Source: Mycolicibacterium pyrenivorans
GTDB lineage: Bacteria; Actinomycetota; Actinomycetes; Mycobacteriales; Mycobacteriaceae
Reading direction: 5' to 3'
Assembly (NCBI RefSeq): GCF_025821625.1
Contig: NZ_JACKSH010000260.1
Coordinates: forward strand, 50,080 to 114,079
Length of the DNA stretch: 64,000 nt
Shown: positions 15,608 through 23,002 of the stretch, piece after piece
How positions within the stretch are numbered: position 1 is the stretch's first letter
Layout: each line of letters opens with the position of its first letter
Translations under genes and position numbers: made by a program
Notes under the pieces: model-generated
What the model saw: the letters and a program-made list of their open reading frames with translations, nothing else
The model's database searches: none
What the model was told of the DNA's origin: nothing

Positions 15608-16372
15608 ATGTACGGTATGCCAACCGAGATCGACGTTCGGGCGGACGGCGGTCTTCGCATCATCACGCTCAACCGGCCCGATGACCTCAATGCCGTCAAC
15701 GATGCGCTGCACGTCGGCCTTGCGAGGATCTGGGAAGAGCTCAACGAGGACGTCGACGCGCGTGCTGCCGTGATCACCGGTGCGGGACGGGCGTTCTCGG
15801 CAGGCGGTGACTTCAACTACCTCGACGAACTGCGCAACGACGAAGCGCTGCGGCAGAAGACGATCAAGCACGGCCGCGACCTCGTCATCGGCATGGTGCG
15901 ATGCCGCATCCCGGTGGTCGCAGCCGTCAACGGTCCGGCCGTCGGGCTGGGCTGCAGCCTGGCGGCATTGTCGGACATCGTCTACATGGCCGAGACCGCG
16001 TTCTTCGCCGACCCGCATGTGTCGATCGGGTTGGTGGCCGCCGACGGGGGGCCGCTGGTCTGGCCGTCGCAGATCAGCATGTTGCACGCCAAGGAGTTCG
16101 CGTTCACCGGAGTGCGGATCAAGGCTGCGCGAGCACTCGAGCTCGGGATGGCCAACCATGTGGTCGCCGACCCGCTGGCCGAGGCGATCGCGTGCGCGAA
16201 GAAGATCATGGAGCTGCCCCAGCAGGCGTTGGAGGCCACCAAGCGGCTGATGAACATTCAGCTGGAGAAGTCGGTGATGGCGTCTCTGGACTACGCGAAC
16301 CTGTCCGAGTACGTGTCGTTCGGAACCGCCGATTTCAACACGATCGTCGACGGGCTGATCGCCAAGAACTGA
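15608..16372 (+). CDS. enoyl-CoA hydratase/isomerase (crotonase family)
   Basis: A 254-residue crotonase. It has the oxyanion-hole segments GAGRAFSAGGDFNYL and VNGPAVGLGCSLAALSDIVYM. The catalytic-region pattern DPHVSIGLVAADGG has an Asp/Gly arrangement seen in several mycobacterial EchA proteins rather than the usual Glu pair. It probably hydrates or isomerises the enoyl-CoA made by the adjacent FadE pair. The ATG at 15608 follows AAAGGAAACTGA, a good ribosome binding site. It is the last gene of the 12.3-kb operon; a long inverted repeat lies downstream before the convergent SDR. Confidence 0.87.
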   Translation: MYGMPTEIDVRADGGLRIITLNRPDDLNAVNDALHVGLARIWEELNEDVDARAAVITGAGRAFSAGGDFNYLDELRNDEALRQKTIKHGRDLVIGMVRCRIPVVAAVNGPAVGLGCSLAALSDIVYMAETAFFADPHVSIGLVAADGGPLVWPSQISMLHAKEFAFTGVRIKAARALELGMANHVVADPLAEAIACAKKIMELPQQALEATKRLMNIQLEKSVMASLDYANLSEYVSFGTADFNTIVDGLIAKN

Positions 16373-16389
16373 CCGACTGCCTCCCGAGC

Positions 16390-16456
16390 GGCGTTGAGAC
16401 TGCGCCCACGGTGTGACTCACTCGCACATCCTCGCCCTGGATGCAGTCTGAACGCC
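16390..16456. repeat. long inverted repeat between convergent genes (terminator-like or mobile palindrome)
   Basis: Left arm GGCGTTGAGACTGC (16390-16403) pairs with right arm GCAGTCTGAACGCC (16443-16456) at 13 of 14 positions, with a 39-base centre that includes a GTGTG.../...CACA pair. It fills most of the 97-bp gap between two convergent genes. It has no T-run. Its size and design resemble the 57-bp palindrome in the CoA-transferase at 48590, although the sequences differ. Confidence 0.6.
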
Positions 16457-16469
16457 AGAAAAGGGGCGC

Positions 16470-17216
16470 TCAGAAGGTGAGTGCTTCGGAGCGCTGGATG
16501 GTGCCGGTGATCCCGGAGGCGTCCTGCTGGGCCAGCCGCACCGCGGCCTCGGCCATCGCCTCGGGAGGCTCGACCATCTCGGGCGGTATCTCCATGCCCG
16601 CGCCGCCGGCCTGCCAGCCTTCGGTCAGCACCACCCGTGACGGGCTCAGGCAGTTCACCGCGATGTTGTCCGGCTTCAGATCGGCTGCCAGGCCGAGGTA
16701 GAGCCGTTCGGCGGCGGCCTTGGACACCCAGTACGCGTTGGCGCCGTGGTCGGTCATCGCCACCCCGGTGGTCGTCACCGCGATCAACGAGCCCCCACCG
16801 CGGGCACGCACGTGCGGGATCACCGCCTTGGTCACGACGAAGACCCCGGTGGTGTTGACGTCCAGGCACAGCTGCCAGCGCTTCAGCGGCGTGGATTCGA
16901 TCGGGCCGAGCCACAGCACACCGGCGTTCGCGACGAGGATGTCGATGCCGCCGAACTCGGCGACGGTCGCAGCGACGGCACTGTCGACGGACGCTTCACT
17001 GGTGACGTCGCACGACACCGGCATCGCCCGGCCGCCGTCGGCGGTGATGCCAGCGGCGACGGATCCGATGGTGCCCGGCAGCTTGCCCTGCTCCTCGGAG
17101 CGGGCCGCGACGGCCACCGCTGCACCCGCGCCGGCCAGGGCGCGGGCAACGGTGGCGCCGATCCCGCGGCTGGCGCCCGCGACGAACGCGACGCGGCCGG
17201 CGAGCGGGCCGCTCAC
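16470..17216 (-). CDS. SDR family oxidoreductase
   Basis: A 248-residue short-chain dehydrogenase with AGASRGIGATVA (cofactor loop), NAGV, and the catalytic Tyr/Lys in ANAYWVSKAAAERL. The segment RSEEQGKLPGTIGS resembles the SDR at 6598, suggesting a related subfamily. It is probably an NAD(P)-dependent hydroxyacyl-CoA or alcohol dehydrogenase. Its GTG start overlaps the stop of the upstream SDR by 4 bp, so both are expressed from the promoter at 18.0 kb. The usual Ser before the YxxxK motif lies in a TTTGVAMTDH stretch, with Thr as the likely replacement. Confidence 0.85.
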   Translation of the reverse strand: MSGPLAGRVAFVAGASRGIGATVARALAGAGAAVAVAARSEEQGKLPGTIGSVAAGITADGGRAMPVSCDVTSEASVDSAVAATVAEFGGIDILVANAGVLWLGPIESTPLKRWQLCLDVNTTGVFVVTKAVIPHVRARGGGSLIAVTTTGVAMTDHGANAYWVSKAAAERLYLGLAADLKPDNIAVNCLSPSRVVLTEGWQAGGAGMEIPPEMVEPPEAMAEAAVRLAQQDASGITGTIQRSEALTF

Positions 17217-17977
17217 TTGGGCGGGAACCGCAGCGCTCCGTCGAGGCGGATGATCTCGCCGTTGAGGTAGTCGTTCTCGATGATGCTCTGGGCCAGCTGC
17301 GCGTACTCCGTCGAGCGGCCCATGCGCTTGGGGAACGGCACCTGCGGACCCCAGTACTGCTCGAGTTGGTCGGCCGCCTTGCCGTACGCCGGGGTGTTGA
17401 TGGTTCCGGGCGCGATGGTGACGACGCGGATGCCGAGAGGGGAGAGGTCGCGGGCCGCGACGAGCGTCATCCCCAGTACCCCGCCCTTGGCGGCGGCGTA
17501 GGGGAGCTGCCCGATCTGGCCTTCGTAGCCCGCGATCGAGGCGGTGTTGACGATCACGCCGCGGGCACCCTCGTCCAGGGGCTCCGACTTGGCGATGGCT
17601 GCGGCAGACAGTCGCATGACATTGAACACCGCGGTGAGGTAGAACTCGATGGTCTTCTTGAAACCGTCGAGGTCCAGCGGTGACCCGTCCTTGCCGATCA
17701 GCCGACCGCCACTGGCCGGTCCGCCATGGGTGTCGACGGAGATCCGCAGCGGGGCAAGCGATTCCGCCTCCGCGATCGCGGAATTGACCGATTCCTCGGA
17801 CGTGGCGTCGGTGCGTACATAACGCACGCCCAACTCGGACTCGAGCGCCTTGCCCTTGTCGTCGGCCATGTCCGCGACGACGACCTTGGCTCCCGCACCG
17901 TGCAGCCGTCGCACCGTTGCCTCGCCGAGTCCGCCAGCGCCCCCGACGACCAGGGCTGAGCTTCCGGTGATCTGCAT
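17213..17977 (-). CDS. SDR / 3-hydroxyacyl-CoA dehydrogenase type II (HSD17B10-like)
   Basis: A 254-residue SDR. The cofactor motif is VVGGAGGLGEATVRRLH, the catalytic Ser is in VNTASIAGYEGQIGQ, and Tyr/Lys are in LPYAAAKGGVLGM. The overall pattern, including APGTINTPAY and the GRSTEYAQLAQSIIENDYLNGE tail, matches the HSD17B10/type II 3-hydroxyacyl-CoA dehydrogenase group, which oxidises beta-hydroxyacyl-CoAs and steroid alcohols. The start at ATG 17977 has AAGGGA upstream; a longer frame to 18031 would cover the operator. It would supply the beta-oxidation step after the crotonase. Confidence 0.87.
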   Translation of the reverse strand: MQITGSSALVVGGAGGLGEATVRRLHGAGAKVVVADMADDKGKALESELGVRYVRTDATSEESVNSAIAEAESLAPLRISVDTHGGPASGGRLIGKDGSPLDLDGFKKTIEFYLTAVFNVMRLSAAAIAKSEPLDEGARGVIVNTASIAGYEGQIGQLPYAAAKGGVLGMTLVAARDLSPLGIRVVTIAPGTINTPAYGKAADQLEQYWGPQVPFPKRMGRSTEYAQLAQSIIENDYLNGEIIRLDGALRFPPK

Positions 17978-18014
17978 ACGCGGTCCCTTCTTGAAACTGA
18001 CACTCTCAACGAGA

Positions 18015-18029
18015 GAGAATATCATTCTC
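18015..18029. promoter_or_regulatory. perfect operator palindrome GAGAAT-ATC-ATTCTC
   Basis: Perfect copy of the repeated palindrome, 37 bp upstream of the SDR ATG (17977, minus) and about 54 bp upstream of the MeaB-type GTPase start (plus). It can govern both divergent operons. Confidence 0.75.
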
Positions 18030-18083
18030 AATGTGGGAACGTGGTCACGAGCAAAGGGGTACCCGCTGCGTAGTGTGTCTCAG

Positions 18084-18956
18084 GTGACCATCGACGAGCT
18101 CATCGCGGCGGCCGGCAACGGCTCGGCCAGGGCGACGGGGCGGCTGCTCAGCCTCGTCGAGAGCCCACGCCGAGACGAGGTGCTCGACGCGCTCGGGGAC
18201 GTCGCCCCGGCCCGCGTCGTCGGCATCACCGGTCCTCCGGGCGCCGGGAAATCGACGACGGTCGGCGCCCTCGTCACCGCGTACCGGAGAAAAGGGATGC
18301 GGGTGGCGGTGCTGGCAGTCGACCCGTCCTCCCCCTACAGCGGCGGTGCGCTCCTGGGTGACCGCATCCGGATGGCCGCCCACATCAACGATCCCGACGT
18401 CCTGATCCGGTCCGTGGCGACCCGGGGGCATCTCGGCGGCCTCGCCGCCGCCGTGCCCGCCGCGATCAGGCTCCTGACGGCACTGTCCTATGACCTTGTC
18501 GTACTCGAGACGGTGGGTGTCGGGCAGTCGGAGATCGAGATCGCGGCGGTCGCCGATCCGACCGTGGTGATCCTCAATCCCGGTGCAGGCGACGCGGTTC
18601 AGGCCGCCAAGGCGGGTCTGCTCGAGGTTGCCGACATCGTCGTGGTGAACAAGGCCGATCGCGACGGCGCCGACCAGACGGTGCGGGATCTGCGCGCCGA
18701 GACGGCGGCGCCGATCCTCAAACTCGTTGCCGCACAGGGTGAAGGCATCGACGAGTTGCTCGACACGATCGAGGCGCACCATCGCAGCGACAGCGCGCAC
18801 CGGCGCGCCGCACGCGCCCGCTCGCAGGTCCTGTCGCTGGCCCAGACCCTGCTACGGCAGCATCCCGATCTGGATCGGCTCGCCGCGTCGGTCGCCGACG
18901 GGTCGTTCGACCCGTACGCCGCCGCCGCTCAGCTGATCGCGGACCGGACCGACTAG
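18084..18956 (+). CDS. meaB: MeaB/ArgK-type GTPase, chaperone of B12-dependent acyl-CoA mutase
   Basis: An about 290-residue P-loop GTPase of the G3E family that loads cobalamin onto, and protects, acyl-CoA mutases. Motifs are Walker A GITGPPGAGKSTTVGALV, AVDPSSPYSGGALLGDRIRM, VVLETVGVGQSE (switch/Walker B) and NKAD (guanine specificity). The mutase subunits at 7.7-9.7 kb are its likely client, and it shares an operator type with that cluster. The start is uncertain: GTG 18084 begins the conserved region and GTG 18075 is an alternative; neither has a clear ribosome site. Its TAG stop shares the four bases CTAG with the convergent TetR stop. Confidence 0.9.
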   Translation: MTIDELIAAAGNGSARATGRLLSLVESPRRDEVLDALGDVAPARVVGITGPPGAGKSTTVGALVTAYRRKGMRVAVLAVDPSSPYSGGALLGDRIRMAAHINDPDVLIRSVATRGHLGGLAAAVPAAIRLLTALSYDLVVLETVGVGQSEIEIAAVADPTVVILNPGAGDAVQAAKAGLLEVADIVVVNKADRDGADQTVRDLRAETAAPILKLVAAQGEGIDELLDTIEAHHRSDSAHRRAARARSQVLSLAQTLLRQHPDLDRLAASVADGSFDPYAAAAQLIADRTD

Positions 18957-19546
18957 CGAGTCGACTCGGGCAGATCCAACATGCGGCGGGCCATCAGGGT
19001 GAGTTGGTCGCGGAGTGTGTCGGCGTCGAAATCGGCGATCAGCGGATGCATGACCGCCACGCTGATCGCACTCGACAGCATCGCCGCGTGAAAGCGTGCT
19101 TCGACACCGGACTCGGTGCCGAGTAGCGCGGCGTAGAGACGCTCGATGAATCGCTGGAACGGTTCGTGTTCGGCCTGCAGTCTGATGATCACCGGATCGA
19201 ACTGCAGCACGCTGACCACGCCCCGACGCTCGATGGCCTGGTCGATCATCCGGTTCAGCAGAACCTCGCGCGCCCGCACCGGGTGGCCTTCGGCCTCGGC
19301 GGCCTCCACCGCGTCCTCCAGTCGGCTCATCTCACGCTCGGTGATCGCGATGACGATCTCTTCCTTGGTCTTGAACTGGCGGTAGACCGCGGCCTTCGTG
19401 ACGCCGACGGCGTCGGCGATCATCTGCAGGGACGTTCCGCTGACGCCGTGTTCGGCGATGAGGCTGATGGCGGCGTCGAGTACCCGGGTCTGCGCCGCGG
19501 TGCGCGGGATCGCGCTGAACCTGGGCTCGGAGCGGGCAGGCGTCAC
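18953..19546 (-). CDS. TetR family transcriptional regulator
   Basis: A 197-residue regulator. The N-terminal helix-turn-helix reads ISLIAEHGVSGTSLQMIADAVGVTKAAVYRQFKTKEEI, and the C-terminal ligand domain is helical. It starts at GTG 19546 and is the last gene of a minus-strand group after IclR and the KstD-like flavoprotein. It could be the repressor of the GAGAA-N5-TTCTC regulon, but none of those sites adjoins its own promoter, which weakens that idea compared with the TetR at 59.2 kb. The ligand is unknown, probably an acyl-CoA or pathway intermediate. Confidence 0.88.
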   Translation of the reverse strand: MTPARSEPRFSAIPRTAAQTRVLDAAISLIAEHGVSGTSLQMIADAVGVTKAAVYRQFKTKEEIVIAITEREMSRLEDAVEAAEAEGHPVRAREVLLNRMIDQAIERRGVVSVLQFDPVIIRLQAEHEPFQRFIERLYAALLGTESGVEARFHAAMLSSAISVAVMHPLIADFDADTLRDQLTLMARRMLDLPESTR

Positions 19547-19590
19547 AGCGACGAGGGTAGCCGACCGGCAACTGCCGACTGCGGAACTTG

Positions 19591-21204
19591 TCAGGACGCC
19601 GATCTGCCGGTCGCGGCGGCATGGCCGGCGCGGTAACCGAACACCATCGCCGGGCCGAGGGTCCCGCCCGCGCCTCCGTAGGCCTTCCCGGTGGGGCCCG
19701 CCATGGCATTGCCCGCGGCGAACAGGCCGGTGATCGCGGTGCCGCTGACATGAAGGACCCGTCCGTCGCGGTCGGTGCGCGGGCCGCCCTTGGTGCCCAT
19801 CGCGCCGACGGACACCGGTACCGCGAAGTACGGGGCGGTGTCGATGGGGCCGAGCGTCCTGCCGGCGGTCGTGGTGGCTTTGTCGTCACCCCAGTAGCCG
19901 TCGTATGCGCTTGCGCCGCGGCCGAAGTCGGGGTCGCGTTCGTCGGCGACCGCGGCGTTCCAGTCGCGCAGCGTGCGTTCCAGGCCTGCGGGGTCGATTC
20001 CGGTCTTCTCGCCCAACTCGACCAGATCGGCGGACTTGCAGAACCAGTCGGGGATGGGGCCGTCGGGTTCCACGCCGAGGAAGCCGTAGTGCTTGAGGTG
20101 GAGGGAGTCGAACACGATCCATGCCGGGTCGTTGGCATACCCGAGTTTGGGATCGAGGAAGTGGAACGGCCCTGCCATCGAGTTGTATTCACCCGCTTCG
20201 TTGAGGAACCGCCTGCCTGCCCGGTTCACGATGATGCTCCGCGGGCGGGTGCGCTCGAGTCGGACGCTGCGGCTGCGGGGATGGCCGTTGTAGGTGTCGC
20301 CGGGGATCTGCACGATCGGCACCCACCACGCTTCGCCCATGTTGGCCAGGTCGGCCCCGTGCGCCATCGCCATCCGCAGGCCGTCTCCGGTGTTGTTGGG
20401 CGGGGAGACGGCGCCGTGCATGGGGCCCCGCAGGTAGGCCTCGACCAGTCGCTCGTCCCATTCGAAGCCGCCGGTGCCCAGCACGACGCCGCGTCGGGCC
20501 CGCACGCGGAAGTCCCTGTCGCCCTGCTCGATCCGCACGCCGGTGATTCCCAGCGGGTCGGCGATGAGCTCCACGGCGCGCGCGTCGGTCTGAGGCACCA
20601 CGTTCGCGTCCAGCAGGCCCTTCAGCAGGCCTGCGATCAGGGCGGTTCCGGCGACGCAGTAGTCGCCCGACATGTCGTCGACCGAGGCGTGGATACGCGC
20701 CCGCGTCTCGGCGTCGATGCCGACATTGCTGAAGTCGGCGGGGAACGACGTGATCCGGTCGCGCCAGTCGCCGAGCCGGGAGAGGTCGATGGGCTTGGTG
20801 TTCAGGGACCGTCCGCCCGCCGGTTTCCCGCCGGGCAGTTCGGGCTTGTAATCCGGGAACCCGGCGGCGATCTCGAACTCGAGATCGCTGTGTGCCTCCA
20901 CGAAGTCGAGCATCGCCGCTCCGGTGTGCACGAAGGTCTCGACCAGCTCGTCGTCCATGAAACCCAGCGACTGCGCTCGCAGGTAGGCCATGGCGTCGTC
21001 GGTGGTCAGCACGCCGTCCGCGGCCCGCTCGTGCGCGGGAATCCACACGATCCCTCCCGAGACCGCGGTGGTGCCGCCGACGGTCGGCGCTTTCTCGTAT
21101 ACCTCCACCGAGGCGCCGTTGGCCGCGGCTGTCAGTGCCGCAGTCAGCCCCGCACCTCCGCTGCCCAGTACGACGACGTCGACGTCGTGGTCCCAGTCGG
21201 TCAC
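19591..21204 (-). CDS. FAD-dependent 3-ketosteroid dehydrogenase-like flavoprotein
   Basis: A 537-residue flavoprotein of the fumarate reductase/KstD superfamily. The FAD Rossmann motif is VVVLGSGGAGLTAALTAAANG, with GGTTAVSGGIVWIP, the steroid-family loop FPDYKPELPGGKPAG, NRAGRRFLNEAGEY, and the C-terminal AYGGAGGTLGPAMVFGY. Compared with true KstD the active-site loops differ (GEYNSMAG, KAYGG), so it may be a 3-ketosteroid delta4-type dehydrogenase or act on a related cyclic ketone. GTG 21204 is chosen because AAGGAGA lies 5 bases upstream. It sits between IclR and TetR, both on the same strand. Confidence 0.82.
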   Translation of the reverse strand: MTDWDHDVDVVVLGSGGAGLTAALTAAANGASVEVYEKAPTVGGTTAVSGGIVWIPAHERAADGVLTTDDAMAYLRAQSLGFMDDELVETFVHTGAAMLDFVEAHSDLEFEIAAGFPDYKPELPGGKPAGGRSLNTKPIDLSRLGDWRDRITSFPADFSNVGIDAETRARIHASVDDMSGDYCVAGTALIAGLLKGLLDANVVPQTDARAVELIADPLGITGVRIEQGDRDFRVRARRGVVLGTGGFEWDERLVEAYLRGPMHGAVSPPNNTGDGLRMAMAHGADLANMGEAWWVPIVQIPGDTYNGHPRSRSVRLERTRPRSIIVNRAGRRFLNEAGEYNSMAGPFHFLDPKLGYANDPAWIVFDSLHLKHYGFLGVEPDGPIPDWFCKSADLVELGEKTGIDPAGLERTLRDWNAAVADERDPDFGRGASAYDGYWGDDKATTTAGRTLGPIDTAPYFAVPVSVGAMGTKGGPRTDRDGRVLHVSGTAITGLFAAGNAMAGPTGKAYGGAGGTLGPAMVFGYRAGHAAATGRSAS

Positions 21205-21247
21205 CGCTGTCTCCTTTTGTGTCTTACCCGCCCGGCGTCGGCCACCC

Positions 21248-21988
21248 TCAGCTGAGGATCGCCGACAAGTCGTTGGCCGCCTTGATGACGGAGTCGCGCC
21301 CGTGCACGACGACGTCTTCACGGTGGGATATCAGGTTGATGCATGTGGGTGGTGACGGCGGCCTGCGGCGCACCGGAACGGCCAGACCGTAGGTGTTCGG
21401 TTCGATCTCACCGTGGGTGATCACCCAGCCCTGCTGGCGCGTCTGGGGCACCAGGTCGCGCTCTCCCGGCCGCGGCGGCATGCTGGCCAGCAGCGCGATG
21501 CCCGCCGCGCCGCGCTCGAGCGGGTATCTGCTGCCCTCGTGGAACGACAGCTGGTAGAAGACGTTCGTCGGCACCATCACCGCGACGGCGACCTGCTGGT
21601 CGCCCTCGGCGACCAGCAGCGACACCGTGGTGCCCAGTTCGTCGGCCAGCCCGCGCAGCGTCGGCACGCACAGTTGACGGACGTTGTTGTCGAACGACGC
21701 CCCGAGCACCGCCAGCGCCGCGGCCGAGCGGTACCGGCCGTCCTCACCCTTGGCGATGAACCGGAACTGGGCCAGCGTGGTCAGCAACCGGTAGGCGATG
21801 GTGCGGTGCACCCCGATGTCGTCGGCGACCTGCGCGACGCTCAGTCCCGTCGGTGAGCTGGCGACCAACTGCAGCGCGCTCAGCCCGCGGGCCAGCGTCT
21901 GGGAGCCGGGGGCGTTGGCGGCCGCAACGGTCGTCCCCGGCCCGCCTTCTTCGGGCGGGCGGCCACGGTCGACAGACGGTCGAGTCAT
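21248..21988 (-). CDS. IclR family transcriptional regulator
   Basis: A 246-residue regulator with an N-terminal winged helix (GLSVAQVADDIGVHRTIAYRLLTTLAQFRFI) and an IclR effector domain (LADELGTTVSLLVAEGDQQVAVAVMVP..., PLERGAAGIALLA...). IclR proteins commonly regulate aromatic ring-cleavage operons, and this one is divergent from the C-C hydrolase/MhpA/MhpB operon, which is therefore its likely target. ATG 21988 has GGAAGG just upstream; the frame continues upstream but without similarity. A perfect 13-bp palindrome lies 52 bp upstream of its start. Confidence 0.9.
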   Translation of the reverse strand: MTRPSVDRGRPPEEGGPGTTVAAANAPGSQTLARGLSALQLVASSPTGLSVAQVADDIGVHRTIAYRLLTTLAQFRFIAKGEDGRYRSAAALAVLGASFDNNVRQLCVPTLRGLADELGTTVSLLVAEGDQQVAVAVMVPTNVFYQLSFHEGSRYPLERGAAGIALLASMPPRPGERDLVPQTRQQGWVITHGEIEPNTYGLAVPVRRRPPSPPTCINLISHREDVVVHGRDSVIKAANDLSAILS

Positions 21989-22039
21989 GCGGACCTTCCT
22001 TGACAGACGCACTCGGGAGAGTGATGCTCTGACCATAGT

Positions 22040-22052
22040 GCACATGGTGTGC
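22040..22052. promoter_or_regulatory. palindrome GCACATGGTGTGC, candidate IclR operator
   Basis: A 13-bp inverted repeat (GCACA-TGG-TGTGC) in the IclR/hydrolase divergent promoter region, 52 bp before the IclR ATG and 66 bp before the hydrolase ATG. IclR-type regulators usually bind such sites near their own promoter. It is distinct from the GAGAA-type operator 30 bp further on. Confidence 0.5.
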
Positions 22053-22081
22053 GATAAATGAGCAGGGTGCTTACAAAATAC

Positions 22082-22096
22082 GAGAATGTGGTTCTC
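22082..22096. promoter_or_regulatory. operator palindrome GAGAAT-GTG-GTTCTC
   Basis: Near-perfect copy (11 of 12 half-site bases; the 5-bp GAGAA/TTCTC arms are exact), 21 bp before the C-C hydrolase ATG. Extended by C and G at the ends (CGAGAA...TTCTCG). Its position overlapping the likely transcription start suggests repression. Confidence 0.7.
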
Positions 22097-22117
22097 GCAG
22101 TCAAGTTTTCGGGAAGC

Positions 22118-23002
22118 ATGAAAGAGGTGCGCAGGGTGCCGGAGTTCGAGAGCGTGTGGAGCGACCTGCAAGGCGTCGCGTTCTCCCAGGGTTATCTCGA
22201 TGCCGGCGGAGTTCGCACTCGCTACCTGCATGCCGGCGACCCGGGCAACCCGCCCCTGGTGTTCCTGCATGGCTCCGGCGGACATGCCGAGGCCTATGTG
22301 CGCAACCTCGAAGCGCACGCCGGACATTTCTCGACCTGGTCGATCGACATGCTCGGGCACGGATACACCGACAAACCCGGTCACCCCCTCGAGATCGCCC
22401 ACTATGTAGAGCATCTCGTCGCGTTCCTGTCCGCGATCGGCGCCGACCGCGCCCACATCAGCGGGGAGTCGTTGGGCGGCTGGGTCGCCGCACGGATGGC
22501 GGTGGACCACCCGGACCTGGTGGACCGCCTGGTGCTCAACACCGCGGGCGGATCGCAGGCCGACCCCGAGGTGATGCAGCGCATCATCACCCTGTCGATG
22601 GCCGCCGCGGAGGACCCCACATGGGAGACGGTGCAGGCCCGCATCAAGTGGCTGATGGCCGACAAGTCGAAGGACTACGACGACATCGTCGCCAGCAGGC
22701 AACGCGTCTACCGCCAGCCCGGCTTCGCCGCGGCGATGAAAGACATCATGGCGCTGCAGGACCCAGAGATCCGGGCCCGAAACCTGCTCGGGCCAGGCGA
22801 ATACGGTGCGATCACCGCCCCAACGCTCGTGGTGTGGACGAGTGACGATCCGACCGCCGACGTCGAGGAAGGGCGGCGGATCGCGTCGATGATCCCCGGC
22901 GCCAGGTTCGAGTTGATGCCCGGATGCGGGCACTGGCCGCAGTACGAGGACCCCAAGACGTTCGACCGGCTGCACTTGGACTTCCTGCTGGGGCGCGCGT
23001 GA
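22118..23002 (+). CDS. alpha/beta hydrolase, meta-cleavage product (C-C bond) hydrolase type
   Basis: A 294-residue alpha/beta hydrolase that probably cleaves the vinylogous 1,5-diketone made by extradiol ring opening (MhpC/HsaD/BphD role). The catalytic triad is visible: nucleophile Ser118 in ISGESLGGW, Asp in VVWTSDDPTADVEEG, and His in GCGHWPQYEDP; the oxyanion segment is VFLHGSGGHAEAY. The next genes encode an MhpA-like hydroxylase and MhpB dioxygenase, which strongly supports the role. ATG 22118 is chosen; a GTG 27 bp downstream with AAAGAGG upstream is an alternative. Its stop overlaps the next GTG by 4 bp. Confidence 0.87.
   Translation: MKEVRRVPEFESVWSDLQGVAFSQGYLDAGGVRTRYLHAGDPGNPPLVFLHGSGGHAEAYVRNLEAHAGHFSTWSIDMLGHGYTDKPGHPLEIAHYVEHLVAFLSAIGADRAHISGESLGGWVAARMAVDHPDLVDRLVLNTAGGSQADPEVMQRIITLSMAAAEDPTWETVQARIKWLMADKSKDYDDIVASRQRVYRQPGFAAAMKDIMALQDPEIRARNLLGPGEYGAITAPTLVVWTSDDPTADVEEGRRIASMIPGARFELMPGCGHWPQYEDPKTFDRLHLDFLLGRA

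Noticed and set aside
16390..16456. Simple intrinsic terminator
   Set aside because: The 39-base centre is too large and there is no T-run; kept only as a repeat with uncertain role.
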